Below, piece by piece: positions 22,524-35,318 of a stretch of DNA of 64,000 bases. The DNA comes from Schoenobius gigantellus (lineage: Eukaryota; Arthropoda; Insecta; Lepidoptera; Crambidae): positions 43,929,929 through 43,993,928 of the forward strand of contig OZ012544.1 in the NCBI GenBank assembly GCA_963935595.1, written 5' to 3'. The notes under the pieces were generated by a model. It was given only the letters and a program-made list of their open reading frames with translations, made no database searches and was not told the origin of the DNA. How positions within the stretch are numbered: the stretch's first letter is position 1; each line of letters starts with the position of its first letter. Position numbers and translations under genes: made by a program.

Positions 22524-23307
22524 TTAAAAACCGGCCAAGTGCGAATCGGACTCACGCACGAAGAGTTCCGTACCATTGACTAGGTTAACAACAGTAGGTA
22601 CTCGTACACAAATTTCATATTTATTATTAAAGTAAATATACAATTAAGTATTTTGTATTGAGCGTATTTTGAGCGTGAGTATTTTGTACAATTAAGTATT
22701 GAGCGTCGGTGGCGCTGTGGACTCGGCACTTGCCTTCCAATCGGGAGGTCCGGGTTCGAGACCGCCATGTACCACTGTGTTTTTCGTTTTCGAATTTCAT
22801 ATATACATTTGTCTGACGCTCCTACGGTGAAGGAAAACATCGTGAGGAAACCTGCATACATCTGAGAAGAAATTCAATGGTGTATGTGAAGTCGACCAAT
22901 CCGCATTGGGCCAGCGTGGTTGACTAAGGCCTAATCACCCTAACATAGGGTAGGCTTGAGCCCCTCGGTGGGGACGTATATGAGCTGTGATTATGATGAT
23001 GATGATGAAGTATTTTGTGAATATTTCAAGTACCTACCTGTTACCATTTATTGATATCGAGCAAAAAGGTTTGTTGTATGGGAGCCCCCCTTAAATATTT
23101 ATTTTATTTTGTTTTTAGTATTTGTTGTTATAGCGGCAACAGAAATACATAATTTGTGAAAATTTCAACTGTCGGGCTGTCGCGGTTCTTGAGATACAGC
23201 CTGGTGACAGACAGACGGGCGGACAAACGGACGGACGAACAGAGAGATAGCTAAGTTTTAGTAATAGGGTCCCGTTTTTGCCCTTTGGATACGGAACCCT
23301 AAAAACG
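22524..23307 (+). repeat. Dispersed GGCCAAGTGCG...ACGGAACCC repeat with SINE inside
   Basis: The left end reads CCGGCCAAGTGCGAATCGG with TTCCGTACCA. The right end reads CTTTGGATACGGAACCC, after GACAGACGG-type repeats. Repeats of this form are common in Lepidoptera (recalled). A degenerate copy lies at about 39325-39600. The SINE at 22701-23007 is inserted in it. Segment B keeps only the right end (61914-62073). Confidence 0.6.
22701..23007 (+). mobile_element. tRNA-derived SINE, GATGAT tail
   Basis: Flanked by a 7-bp duplication AAGTATT (22694-22700 and 23008-23014). The head is tRNA-like, with an A-box-like GGTGGCGCTGTGG and a B-box-like GGGTTCGAGACC. The body ends in ATGATGATGATG. It would be transcribed by Pol III and moved by a LINE in trans. 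Further copies: 30621-30942, 43685-43992, and a fragment at 44211. Confidence 0.88.
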
Positions 23308-24283
23308 CGAAACTACAACGTAATTTTTTTCATTTTCTTTTAAAAACTTAAGATGATAAATTGATCTAAAACATCGCGTGACGTCACATTTTGTGGCACG
23401 TTGTGATCTCATAAACCTACGCTCCGTAACTTTAAATCGCCTAATCTCAGAAGTTTTTTGATATTTCGACAAAGCAAAGAACTCGTGACAGATTTTCTAT
23501 ATTACCTAGCTGACGAATTAATTAGACTTTCACTTTTCATACCTCATCGTTCCTTTTGCCAATAATATTTGCACATTTTTGCCTAAGTAATTTATTAGTA
23601 AAGGAATGACAATCTAGGAGGTATAGGTATACGAGAATCTGATGACAAATGCAGAGCTGAAATTTCTTTAATAATTATTATTTGGGTAGTTATTTAAAAA
23701 AACAGGCCAAGTTCGTACAAACTTTATAACTTCCTAACTTCCAGTTTTCAGATTTTTTCCTTAATATGTGCTATAAGACCTTTCTTCTTGCCAACACTGG
23801 CAACACAGTACGTCATCACTGGCAACACGCACGAACTGAAGACTTTCGTCTTGAGACTTACGTGCAAGAGTAAAATATGGTAGACGGTACCCTGAAAAAC
23901 TAATTACCTAACATTTCGAAATTTTTGCATTGCTTAATCAAGCTTGAAAAAAGCACCATCACTGATGAGGATATCAATTAAAATTCAATACGGTTAATTC
24001 CAATTTGATTATTACAATAATCACTTTTGCACGTCAAAGAAGCTACGCCAATGGCTCACAACACAAGTCTACGGCGGGAGACCTTGTACTGGAAAGAACC
24101 AGCAAGAGAACCTGCAAGGGCTATTTATTTCTCCCTGCATTGTTACAGAGTCACTTCTCTTCTTACTTTGTCATTACCAATACAATCTCAATTTAAAGTT
24201 AAAATGAATTCTATGCTTCTTTTTTTTGGTGAAGGTTATAATTTGTCATTTTTTAGGATTCAATAGCATTCGATTTTGTAGAC

Positions 24284-24474
24284 ACCAGCCCCCTTATTCT
24301 GTAACTTCGGTTGCTAACTAGAACTGTCATTTTTGAAAGGAACTTAACATCCATTACTGCTATCATGAACGCTCCTGTAACACATAAGGTCACTAAACCC
24401 GTAATGGATATAAAGTGGCTTTCAAAAATGACAGTTCTAGTTACCAACCGTAGTTAGCGAATAGGTCTGCTGGT
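24284..24474. mobile_element. Foldback MITE
   Basis: About 70-bp inverted arms begin ACCAG-CCTATTC-like and share GAACTGTCATTTTTGAAAG. The paralogue in segment B is 63065-63255. No coding capacity; superfamily not assigned. Confidence 0.7.
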
Positions 24475-25629
24475 CGTTAATATAGCTAGGTCGCGTTGAA
24501 GGATTTGACAGTCATTTTCATTGCGGATTTCATTTCCCTTCTTTGTGACGCCTTCCTCTAAAATATGAATAACTGACCTAGATCGAAGCATTATTGAATG
24601 ACAAGACTTAAGCTTACTATATTTACAAACATGTCTTTTAAAGGAGGTCGCCAAAATCTGCCCTATCGATGTACCGAGGTACACTATATGAAAATAGCTT
24701 CTCTATTATACGCTGAATAATATAACAACTCTATTTTTTCTGGCTATTTAGAAACGATTAGAAATCCTTTTTATTTGTAAGAAAATACGACCCTGTAACC
24801 ACAGATTACATATGCTTTATATAACAATATAAATTGCTGTCATCTATTGTCGGGTTTTTGAATTTTTATGACGCGGTCAACTAATAAGCACTGGATGTGC
24901 TTTTGCAGCGGACTCGATCTTGATATTCATTATTTTATTTTCTGAAGTTATCGAATTTAGTTCGAAAACAATATTTTATTTTAAACTAAAACATTGAGTA
25001 GTTACTTACAATTTTATTTCTACAATATGAGTCAATAATTTATTACATTCCCGTTTAACACAAGCTATGCCATCTATGCAGTTTTGGAAGGAACGAATTA
25101 TAGATTGATCCCGTGTCGGTAACCCGTGACCACAGATCACAGAATTTTAATATTTTGTGGCGTTTTGTTACTAACTTGCGCACTGACAGTAATTTTTTAC
25201 TTTTGATTGTTGTAATCCTATTAAGATATATGAAGGGTACACGAAAAGAAGGGGCTCATCAACAATTAGCATAATTAGAGAAAATCGTAAATAAAAGATT
25301 TGAGATTGCAATACCATGCTATTTACCATTTACATAATTATTTAACTATGTTATTAGATTAAAATAAGTCCAGTGTAAGTAACAAAGGAATTTTTTTGTG
25401 AATGTTATGTATAGTTATCAGTAGACTCATTTTTTTTTAACGTAAAACATAAATGAACACGGCAAAAAGGGGTCGATTAGTGTAATGAACTCGTTATTAT
25501 CCCTTTCATAACCTGTTTGTATGTTAAATAAAAATTCCTGAAATAATTCAATAAATAAAAAGTGTGATGTTTTAACATTATTCTATTATTTTAATTAATA
25601 TTTTACTTATGACAAATATTAATATAATA

Positions 25630-25794
25630 TTATTGAGCCTTAATACAACAAAACTTCTTTAATACTTGTAGATCTTCATATTTTTCTTTCGATATAGAAA
25701 GGTCTTCATTATAGGTTGAAGGAGGTAAAAAGAACTCATTCTTACTCAAACTATTTCTTTTCCGCTTCCCTCTACCAGTGATACAAGCTTCTTC
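25630..25794 (-). pseudogene. Possible C-terminal coding relic inside the TIR element
   Basis: A 54-codon open frame includes TGRGKRKRNSLSKNEFFLPP and ends at a TAA at 25630-25632, with a stop just upstream. Basic composition and position inside a TIR element suggest the end of a transposase-associated protein. I do not recognise it and it may be chance. Confidence 0.25.
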
Positions 25795-25865
25795 CTATGC
25801 CCCATTATAAAAATCGCGAAAAAATGTTTTTTTTGCTTTCATTTTCGATTTTCAATTCTTTAATA

Positions 25866-25910
25866 GGGCGAGATGGGACTGTAGATTTTTTCCTCATTCC
25901 CATCTCGCCC
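25866..25910. repeat. Perfect 13-bp hairpin
   Basis: GGGCGAGATGGGA (25866-25878) and its exact inverted copy (25898-25910) surround a 19-base T-rich loop. Confidence 0.6.
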
Positions 25911-26415
25911 AATGACTAGATGACAAGACAATCGGAGTTTTTTTTATACATACGCCATTCGCCTAAGTATAGGATTTTCTCTTCTTAGTTTTTAGATAAA
26001 AATTATCACTGTCGATTTTTGAGAAGATATTCTTATAATTCCACCGATACAAAACTAAATCCACATAAGCACTTAAAAATTACTTCGATGTTTTACGTGA
26101 CATCGCACCACTGTATGATAAATCATTCAAAATAGCGTCGCAATGGACTTGTTCTAAAAATGTTAATTCATAATGTACCCGTTCTTAGCAAGTCCGAACG
26201 AAATGTGCTTCTTCTAACCCTGTTTTGCTCACAATAGGCCCCTTTTAGTAATTTTCGGATATTTGAATGTTCAGATTCAACAGGCAATGATCCCTTTTTT
26301 GTTTGTTTTGAATATGTCATCGAAAAGGCCCGTATAAAATACACTTAATGCCAGTATTAGATAAAATTCGTAAAAAATGTTGATGAGCCCCTTCTTTTCC
26401 TGTACCCTTCATATA

Positions 26416-26867
26416 TTTTTGTATAAGTGCACGATACTTTTAAACTTAAGCAAAAATGAACTAAAAATAAAATATTTCGGTTTTGCACAAGTCGAAACTA
26501 AACGCAATTGAGCACTTTTATTCATTGTTTACGTAGTTTAATGTAAATAAATAAAGGAAATAATATATTTTTCGGAATCCGCGAATTGTTCTCTACATTT
26601 TGGTACACATGTAGTACCTCAAGGTTCTTACATGGGCAGAAATATATGGACCTTTGTACGAACGATGCATAGTAGATTCAAGGGTTAATATCTTTATTCA
26701 AAATTCAAATTCAAAAAATCTTTACTCAACATAGGCCTTTAAAGAAACTTATTGACGTCAAAAAATTTGAATAAAGCATACCATATAATAATGCTCGAAC
26801 TTTACTTGAGATGTTCGTTTGATCATCCATTGTCAGTATATACGCAAATTTCGCATAAACCAATATC
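26416..26867. other. AT-rich spacer upstream of the tRNA gene
   Basis: No gene. A TTCAAATTCAAAAA...CAACATAGGCCTTTAAA stretch (about 26690-26770) resembles a decayed dispersed repeat also seen faintly near 37655. Confidence 0.4.
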
Positions 26868-26939
26868 AGCAGAGTGGCGCAGTGGAAGCGTGCTGGGCCC
26901 ATAACCCAGAGGTCCGTGGATCGAAACCACGCTCTGCTA
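26868..26939 (+). tRNA. Initiator tRNA-Met (CAT)
   Basis: This 72-nt gene folds as a full cloverleaf. The acceptor stem AGCAGAG/CTCTGCT has the A1-U72 pair and the anticodon stem ends in three G-C pairs around CCCATAA; both are initiator features. The T-loop is the initiator form ATCGAAA, and the D-arm region GCGCAGTGGAAGC carries an intact A box. CCA is not encoded and there is no intron. A T6 run near 26964 can terminate Pol III. Its 3' end plus CCA is exactly complementary to the PBS at 47894-47911. It is probably functional. Confidence 0.96.
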
Positions 26940-27371
26940 TAGGGAAAACCTTTGCTTTCTATTATTTTTTGGATTCATTATTCAAATATTTTCAGTGCCT
27001 GATTTTTATTTTGTTTTAACAACAAATACGCAATTCCTGAAAAGTTTTTATTTTTTATTTTTATTTTATGTTTTTTTAACATAATTTAAACTAAAATGCT
27101 TCAATAATTTACATCTTCAGAATCTTTGTTGATGTTACAATTTATTTCGATATTACCTCGTTAGTAGCGTCTATGCCTTGCGAATGTAGTACTAACGATT
27201 ATTTTATTTTTCTTGACGAAAACTTAGTAAAAGCTCATCTACTAGCGGTTTATGTTCTCCTAGTATCCAATGTTTTGGAAAACGTGTGAGATTGGAACAA
27301 TTCTCGAAACCCAACATGGGCAGTGGTGCTGCCATGACTCTGTTCTTCTAGTAATGTTTTGTTATGAAATA
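26940..27371. other. AT-rich spacer with one dispersed-repeat copy
   Basis: Contains a member of the GGAAAACGTG family near 27243-27290 (plus orientation). Otherwise nothing recognised. Confidence 0.4.
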
Positions 27372-27561
27372 CTAGCTTTCCGCTCGCAGCTTCACCCGCG
27401 TTATTTCTGATTTCCTGTGGGAATTTAATATTTTCCCGTAGGAAAAATATTTTTTTAGCCTAAATGTGAAAGAATTTTTCAAATCGATAAAGTTGATTCG
27501 GAACCTATTCAATGCAAACAAACAATCAAATCTTTCCTCTTTATAATATTACGAGTATAGA
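27372..27561 (-). mobile_element. Short Helitron (190 bp)
   Basis: On the minus strand it starts TCTATACTCGTAATATTATA and ends GGAAAG then CTAG, between A and T. It contains the TTTGTTTGTTTG tract and GGGTGAAGC near its 3' end. Non-autonomous, no coding. Confidence 0.7.
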
Positions 27562-28451
27562 TTGATGATAAATGGAAAGTTGGGGAGAATTGTCCCATTT
27601 TCTACCTTATTTAAAGGTGATTGTATGCATTATCAGTTTTTACGAATTACCTCTTTACCTGTATAACGATTCATTTATTTGTAGCATTTATTATGGTGGT
27701 GGCTAGCGGCTTATTAAACGTATTTTACGGTTTGTAAGTTTTAATGTTGTATTGTATTATTTACGTCTCCTAGCTACTGCATCTGTAGGTTTTACCAAGG
27801 ATATTATGGACCTTTGGTTTCGATTTGCTCCTAAATACTATGATACATTGTATCTTATCTTATTGCTATAATCTCAGTCTCCAAACAGCCTTTATCTGAT
27901 TTCCTAATAACTAGATCACCAGGTATAGTCGTACATGCCAACCGGCATACGTAGCTATTTATCAGTGAGTTAAGTCTACTTTGACTGAAAAATGTAAAAA
28001 AAGTTGAATAATTTTAAAGTTTCTAGAAGATGATGATTTTTTTCCTTTTACCAAAATCTAGTGCCGAATCACGTGTCATAACTCTCCCATGTACTAGACC
28101 TACAATTGCATGTAGCACTCATTATTGTAGGGGACGCTAGAATATCATTTGGTGTCGTAATAATCTATTTGCTAAGCTCCTCCCAGTATAGTTTACTATG
28201 CTTGCACTTGTGCAGTATGAAAGAGACGGGAAAATCCTGAATAAGAACATAAAATACATGCAGTTATGCGGCTTGCGATGGAAAGAACGCCACGCCAACT
28301 GAATTGCCTCGACGCTATACAGTCCTGGTACTCATCACCCAACGATGACTGACACTGGCTTCGTAGTTTGTATTGGCTTTGATTTTATCGTGTATTTTAG
28401 AGTTAATTTAGATTAGAAAGATCATGAGAAAGATAGAAATAAATATTATCG
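27562..28451. repeat. Spacer with a dispersed-repeat copy
   Basis: About 28060-28370 belongs to a scattered family also seen near 18855, 29930, 40640, 42120, 48480, 52985 and 58685. Shared words include AGCTCCTCCCA, GTGAAAGAGAC-like and CAGTCCTGGTACTCATC. The rest is AT-rich. No gene. Confidence 0.45.
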
Positions 28452-29443
28452 GTCTTACTAATAACACTTTATGAACTGTGTATACAGGCGATATAGTGAA
28501 AACGTTACTAATAACATGCATTATGACAGTTTCGCGTTCAACAACTGTTTAACGAGTGGGTAATTACTATGGAAATTTATATTGTTGTTAAACTATCCAT
28601 GGGCCTTGTTTAACGGATGAATAAGCAACAACTTCAACAAAAATCCACTGATATAAATCTTTTCTTTGGTGATTAGTACCATGGATTATCTAGTTACGAT
28701 ATTTTGATAATATTTTCGATGAATTCGATCAAAGTGATACATCAATACCGAGAAAAAAAAATGTTACAAAAATCGCTTTCATCCCTTTTCTACTGTAGTA
28801 GGAGCTTGGTGGCGCGTTGGCGCATGCGCTCAGCGAACGATTGCTAAAGTTAAGCAACGTTGGATGTGGTCAATTCTACGATGGCTGACCAAAATACGAA
28901 ACATCTCGAGCTCCGCCTTGCTTGGGAAGTCACGTTAAACACATAAAAATAAAAAAAATAAAAACTAGTAATAGCAAGGATATTAATAATAATAAACATC
29001 ATCTTTAATAAGATTAGTTTGTGTATTTATTGTTTGTTGACGTGCACAGATTAGAAAAAAACGATCCGTGTTTGTTCAAAAAATGCTCGAAAATAGTTTT
29101 AGGTACGAACTAAACTAATCTTAAATTAACAATATTTTAAAATAATTAAATTTAAAAAGTCATAAAATTCAAAAGCCAATAAAGTAAAACAGGTTTTAAT
29201 CACTTCAATTAATATTTTACTACTACATACTGAAATGTAATCGAAATTATTATTGTTTTCGAACGTAATATCAATAGTGTTGCAAGTAAAGTTAGTCATA
29301 ACCATTATTTAACTATACAATGCATATCTTGTTGTTATTAGTAAAGACGTATTTAAGAGTTGTTTAACACCTGCATAATTTTTAAACACTGAATAGTAAA
29401 ACAGCTGTTAAACAACTGTTTAATTAATTGTTATTAGTAAGAC
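28452..29443. mobile_element. TIR-bounded element, 992 bp
   Basis: A perfect 15-bp TIR, GTCTTACTAATAACA, begins at 28452 and its inverse ends at 29443. The interior is AT-rich with TGTTTAAC motifs and no coding capacity. Probably non-autonomous; no clear target duplication. Confidence 0.5.
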
Positions 29444-30620
29444 GGTAAGCTTATAGAAGAAGATAAATCATATGTCATTGTTAATTTGCTGCTCTGATTA
29501 CAAAAATAAAGGATGCGAGCGTTCATCCTCAGAGATTTTTATAAGGAATTGTGTCTTCGTGACAAAATACAGAAAATAATAAAAAAGCAACTGTTTACTG
29601 TGCCGATATTTTTTATTGGTCATAAAGTTAAGGTTACTAGAAGAGAAGGGTTAAAGCCTAACCTCCACCTTCAAGCGATCCATACTCCCCTAGTACCCAG
29701 TGTTTTGAAAAATGTGTTGGATTCAACTGTTCTCTACTTCCAAATTGCTGTTTCGGCCACCCTTGCGAGTATAGCTGCACGTTTTCAAGTGTTGTGAATA
29801 AATAATTTTCTATTTCTATTTCTATTTCTATTTCTTTTCAATTCAAGTTCAAGTCTTGCATTTCTTGTTATTTTTAATATGAATCACGAGATGCAAGAAA
29901 TTTTAAGTGATTTTAATCTGGACAACGACCGAGTGGCACTATTGGTGTACCAGGTTTGCAGTTACATGTAGGCGTGATCGTAGCCAGTGATGTCAGAACA
30001 CCACGTCATATTATCGATTTTCACTGTGTATTAAGCCCCGCCCAACCTTGTATGTTAACCTAGTACAGTGTGAAAGAGATTTACTGCAATTACTGCATGC
30101 TTGCTTTCTCAAGCTTTAAATACTAAATTTGAGACAGGCACAACGCGAATCGAAATATCCAGAGCCTAGATTTTATGCAGTCCTGGTAGAACAGACCGTC
30201 GCTAGGTGACGCAACACTATCATAGTTTCGGCGAGTCCAAATAGGCCGGCAAAATTTCTGTTATTCAATTTTGATTATGGATTCGATGATTGTTATTAAT
30301 ATATTTTGCTGTTAAATGTAAAGTGAGATTTATAAGATAAAATGAACAATAATAATGCTTTCGTAGCGCCCTATGTTTTGCAAAGCGTGTTAAATTCAAA
30401 TATCCTGCGTTTCAACAGAAAATCACAGAGCCCTTGCAAGTAATGTTGTTATCTCTATATTGATGTAAATCCGCTTTTACACTAGTAAGTTGCTTTCGTA
30501 AAAATTCATGTAAGAAACTTACGGCAGTACTTAAAGTAGTTAGAAATTACAGTAAGCAAATTGCAAACAGTGCTTACATTTACAAATTTATCGGAAGTTA
30601 ATTACGTCAGTCACTTACGT
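29444..30620. repeat. Spacer with microsatellite and dispersed repeats
   Basis: A TTTCTA hexamer repeat lies at about 29803-29836. Dispersed-family copies lie near 29680-29740 and 29930-30200. A partial GGAAAACGTG-family copy (reading GTTTTGCAAAGCGTG) is near 30373. No gene. Confidence 0.45.
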
Positions 30621-30942
30621 GAGCATCGGTGGCGCTGTGGCCTCGGGACTGGACTGTGCCCCGAGTAGAGTCTTGAATCCCCCGATCGATCCTGCCATGT
30701 ACCAATGTGTTTTTCGTTTCACGAATTTCTTAAGTGCATTTATCTTTCGCTCCTAAGGTGAAGGAAACATCGTGAGGAAACCTGCATATACCTGCGAAAT
30801 AATTCAAAGGTGTATGTGAAGTTAACCAATCCGCACTGGGCCAGCGTGCTTTGACTAATCGCCCTAATGTAACTAGGTAGGGTAGGCTCGTGCCCCTCGG
30901 TGGGGACGTATATGAGCTGTGGCGATGATCATGATGACGACG
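30621..30942 (+). mobile_element. tRNA-derived SINE, second copy
   Basis: Flanked by ACTTACGT on both sides (30613-30620 and 30943-30950). It has the same head (GGTGGCGCTGTGG) and a GAT/GAC-rich tail. The B box has diverged more than in the copy at 22701, so it is older. Confidence 0.85.
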
Positions 30943-31745
30943 ACTTACGTGAGTAAAACTTACAAATTTAATGAGAACGAATCATAAATGTCTCCTTTTA
31001 CTGTATAGACTTCAATTATACAATCTTATATAAAACCTGCATAATAGTGTTGTGATAAACTGTCATCCTATACCAACAGGTAGTTCCAATCTATGGAAAA
31101 TTTTAATTTTGTAATGGAATCTCGTTTGTGTAGAGAAATCACAATTGATGAAGTAAGGGGAGTTAACACTTCATAGTATTTTCGAATTTTATGTCTTCTT
31201 AGATTTGTATGAGAAATTCATCACTCATTGGCTCAGTTAGAAAGATAAAATTACTCTATTTATAGGAAAATTTTATACAAATATAATTGTGTGATAACTG
31301 AAATCAACCAAAACCGATAAAATCGTGAAGCTACGCTTATTAATAATCGTTACTTATGTTAACAAGAAAGTAACGCTAGTTCTTTCTTTAAACATCCCCA
31401 GTTACGATCTCTCCTACATCTATCTTACTGCCAACCTGGTAGATTGGGTCCCCAAGCACGTGACGCCCCTAAATAGCAGGCTGAGCGCCGCCTGCTCATT
31501 CATTACAGATAAAACTACTCTCTCTTTATGCTTATGGTTTCCTGGTTACGTTTGTTTTGAGTTACGTAGCGAGGGAGTGAAACATGGCTCAGCAATTTGC
31601 TAGTTCATGCTGCTCATGCTACTCTAGTAACTAATGTTTAGGAAAACGTGCTCCGCCAAGCTAACGCGGTTATAGTCGAATTAGGAAGTGAGTTACGATA
31701 CTTCATTATGGTTTTTTTTTCTAAATAATCGTATTCCATGTTTAA
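30943..31745. other. AT-rich spacer
   Basis: A degenerate dispersed-family copy lies near 31610-31650. An open frame at 31325-31603 matches nothing I recognise and looks like chance. Confidence 0.4.
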
Positions 31746-32059
31746 TGATGATGTTGAGGTTTACTAACAAATTGTTTGTTAAATACTCTTCATTCGAATG
31801 TAAAAAAATATACAGATATGTCGCTTAGTTTCGTAGTCATTGTGTAATGAATATAATCTAATTTCGTAATTTGCTTTAAAAAGCATAGAGCTGAACATGC
31901 TTAAAGGAAAAAATGAAAAACGTACATAGAGAGTGAAAGGAAAAACCAGTATATCATTATTAGCAGCCATGCCAGAAGATGCATATTATTATTATGTTAT
32001 TGTTTGTACTGAAGAGTAAGTATTTTCGAAATTATTCATTTTGGCGCCCAACGTGGGAC
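31746..32059 (+). mobile_element. LTR and PBS of the tRNA-Lys-primed relic (copy 2)
   Basis: The 293-bp LTR matches 1128-1424 and ends in CA at 32038. The PBS follows at 32042-32059 after TTT. No coding region is associated. Confidence 0.65.
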
Positions 32060-32690
32060 TTGGATACTTTTCATTAGCAGATGAAATATCATAAATAGGT
32101 GTATGTGGAAAATCTCTGTGTCTCTTTTTTTAATTTGTTATTGCAATATCCAAAAGATATCCGGAGATAGGCTAGATGACAAAAAAAAATTTTTGCTTTA
32201 ATAGAAGCTCATTCATATAATAAACAGAAAGAAAAAATCGGTTTTCGAATAACTATAAAAACAACCAAGATATAAGATATTAAAGATTTTTCTCCATCTC
32301 TTTCTAGCAAAACGGCAATTTACAAGGAGTTTATATGGCCGTACTCAACAATGACGTCACGGTTGATGTCGGATCTCTCTGTCTAATCGCCTTCAAATTA
32401 ACAACTTAAAATGCTTGTATCTAATGTATTTCTAAGCCGATTTTAATTCTGATTTCACAGCACTGCATCTTTTTCCACGGTATTTTAATATTTAATGACG
32501 AGACGTAAAAATTAGAATTCAGTCATCATCCCAATTAGAGAAATGTGCTTTTAATTTTGATTAATACTAAACGAGTTCAACATTTTGACTTTAACAAAAA
32601 TCGACACCAAACCATGTTAAACTTAAAAACTGGTACTTGGCTCAGCAAAAAGCACTTACGGTGCCGTTTGGCTTAAAAGAGCTCTTCAAA
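32060..32690 (+). repeat. Leader of the LTR relic, split by a repeat
   Basis: The leader matches 5932-6160. It is interrupted at about 32170-32538 by the GGCTAGATGAC repeat described at 17937. Confidence 0.55.
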
Positions 32691-35318
32691 ATATTGTTGT
32701 TCAAATTTGGACTTTATTTCTATGTGAATAAAGACTAAACACTTGAAAGTGCAAAAGTGTGCTGAGAGAGATAGCACTAACTGTACCTTTTATCCCTTTC
32801 CCACAGTGTTGCTACTGTTGTATATTTTATAATTTAGTAGTTATGAAACAACTATTGGTAGATGATGATTTTTTATTATTGGTTATTTTAATTACTTTTA
32901 ACGCCCAAAATACCTAAATTGTTTTTTTTTTGTAATAATTATAACATGAAATAAATTAAATTATCGTGTTAGCCTACTATTAATAATTATAACACTATGA
33001 TTTTACGTCCAGGAAATATTCTAGTGGTAGTATTCAAAAATGTAATATTGCAACAACAATTCTATGTCAATGTCAGTAATTTTCGTTGTCATTGTAGTAG
33101 GGTGACCACACGGTATGTACCTAACATAAATATTTTTTTAATAAAAGTAATTTACATTAGTTATTTATTGCTTAGCTTACACGAGGCGATGTTAAGTTAT
33201 TAGAAAAAAGAATTGGCATTAACATTCTGTTCAAGATATTGGCGAAACCACAAAAGTTTTCAATATTGTTAAAACAATTCGTCTCACACTGATGTGTTTT
33301 TAATTCTTTTCTTCTTAAAATATTACTTATTCTTTTACTAGGTATGTATTTAAATATCACAGAGAGATTTTAGTGTTGACTCATTTTTGAGAAGTTGACA
33401 TATTTGATTATCTGTTATGTGGCGGTGGGTTCAACATAATATACCGATTGGAAAGACCCATCTATTGAAAGACAATCATTGACATTCATTATTATTTAAA
33501 TAAATATAATATTAATAAAACCTATCTTGTATTGAAAAGCAGATATAAAATTCTTTTGCGCAACCCATTTTGAAATAATAGAATAGAATATAATATTTCT
33601 TTGTTGTACAACACCAACCAGCTTAAAGTCAACGTATAAATAATACACTTAACACTAATTGTACAAAGGGCAAAAAGCAATCTCTTCCTAAACAATCGTG
33701 ATTATTAAGCATATTATGATTTTCAAAAGCATCTTTCAGGTTGAATGTTATTGTTTTTAAGAAAAAATCCCTATTTCGTAGAATTTGTGGTCACAAATTT
33801 ACGAAAGAGACAAACGGTACAGTTATTTATCTCTCGCTCGGCACACTTTTTTAAGCAAGAGCTCATTCCTGTTTAAGTAATAATTCCATGGTAGACTCCT
33901 CTCTACCTGTAGCTTATGTTCTCCTAGTTTTCAATGTTTTGTGAAACGTGTTGAATTCGAACTACGTTCTATTGACGGAATTCAACAGGTAGCTACAGAC
34001 ACTAGTGCACAGACATATAAATAAAAGCAAACTTAACAAATTGTTCAAAAATGCGTGGCAACTTTACCACATGTAAACATTACTCACACACAAACAAAAG
34101 TCAGGGCCGCATTAGGGTACGCCAGGGCCACACTCTGCACTCTAAGGACTTTGTACTCATTTTTACATGGATTTTTAATTGAGTAAAATATGAAATTTTT
34201 AAGTGATAGAGTAGAGTTCGATTGTCATCAAAAAGATAATTTACAACTAAAATTTTTTGGCTAAAGCAATAGCTTTTTTTTACTGAGTCTTGAGTGCATC
34301 ACACACAATATGAATGCAGTCAAGACGGTTCATTTTTGCTGTCGTCTAAATAAGACGATTTATCGTTTATTAGTGATGCGCCTTTGCCTATGACAGTCAC
34401 TATAGTTATTTTACCCCCTTGATGGTAACATTTTTACAAACTCTGAATGTTATATTTATTTATAGATATAACAGCCTAAAAAAATAAAAGACATGGCCCG
34501 TTTCTGCCCCAGACCGTTACACAGATGAGACATATCAGAAAATTCCTTATATGATTAATAAAAAATTTTGAGATATAATAAACAACTGTAAAAGCCCCGG
34601 AAGAAAAGTAAACAAAAAATAATGACCAGTTTTTTGAGACATTCGTCCATCTTCTTTCCGTCTTTAGGGACGGCGTTCCGATACTCACGAGGTATCTACT
34701 ATATCGATCGATACTACTCATTGAAGTTTTAAAAACCAATAACATTATTTAATAAAGTAATATTCGGTAGAAAATGTAAATATTTAGTAAAGTTTTAACG
34801 GCCTAACTAATAAAGATTGTATAGCGGATGAGTCTGTCACACTATTGCAGTTTGACATAAGCATGAAAGGGACAAAACACTATGCAACACTGTGCAACCA
34901 AACAAGTGTTAAACAACATTAATTAGTAAAGGGATTAGTTGTTTTTACGAAATGTTTTGTTATTCGATACCTAGCGCGTATCGCCAGACTGTTCCGGTCT
35001 AAAGATACAAAGATATGAGATAAGTAGGTACCTAGTTGGCCGAGCAGTAGGCTTAACATAGGCCAACAGTCCAACCCACGAAGCAAAAACAACGTGGTCC
35101 AACCTCGACAGCGTGACTGAAAAACAACCCTTTTATCACGTAAGCTTATAAATCACAAGCCGAAATCAAAATATCCTTGTCCCTATTATCGCACTTATTT
35201 ATAGTAGTTTAATAAGATTTCTTATAGATATCGCACACAAACAGGCCATATCAATCCGCAATAATTCTACAATTCTCACACGCAGTGTTGCGGCACATTG
35301 ATGCGCGGCCCAACTTTT
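32691..35318. other. AT-rich spacer, no gene
   Basis: One well-formed dispersed-family copy lies at 33895-34015, bounded by CTACCTGTAG and CAACAGGTAG. A stretch with CTAACTAATAAAG...TTAGTAAAGG (34795-34935) loosely resembles the TIR element at 28452. No exon was supported. Confidence 0.4.

Larger units (their letters stand above)
19375..25219. repeat. Duplicated segment A, high-identity block
   Basis: Matches 58991-64000 with about 7 differences in the first 420 bp, far fewer than in the part to its left. The match runs to the window edge, so its end is not seen. Copy B lacks 852 bp (22307-23158). Contents are repeats: an LTR/PBS relic, GC-rich hairpin, common repeat with SINE, and MITE. No open frame over 120 codons; no recognised gene. 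Confidence 0.85.
25227..26415. mobile_element. DNA transposon with about 40-bp TIRs, 1.19 kb
   Basis: The left end starts TATATGAAGGGTAC and includes AAAAGAAGGGGCTCATCAAC. The right end is the inverted copy with one mismatch. The interior is AT-rich and holds one possible coding relic and a 13-bp hairpin. No catalytic motif identifies the superfamily, and the palindromic ends hide the target duplication. Confidence 0.7.

Noticed and set aside
29513..29797. 94-codon open frame on the plus strand
   Set aside because: It includes a copy of the dispersed GGAAAACGTG family, and similar peptide strings arise wherever that repeat is read in this frame.
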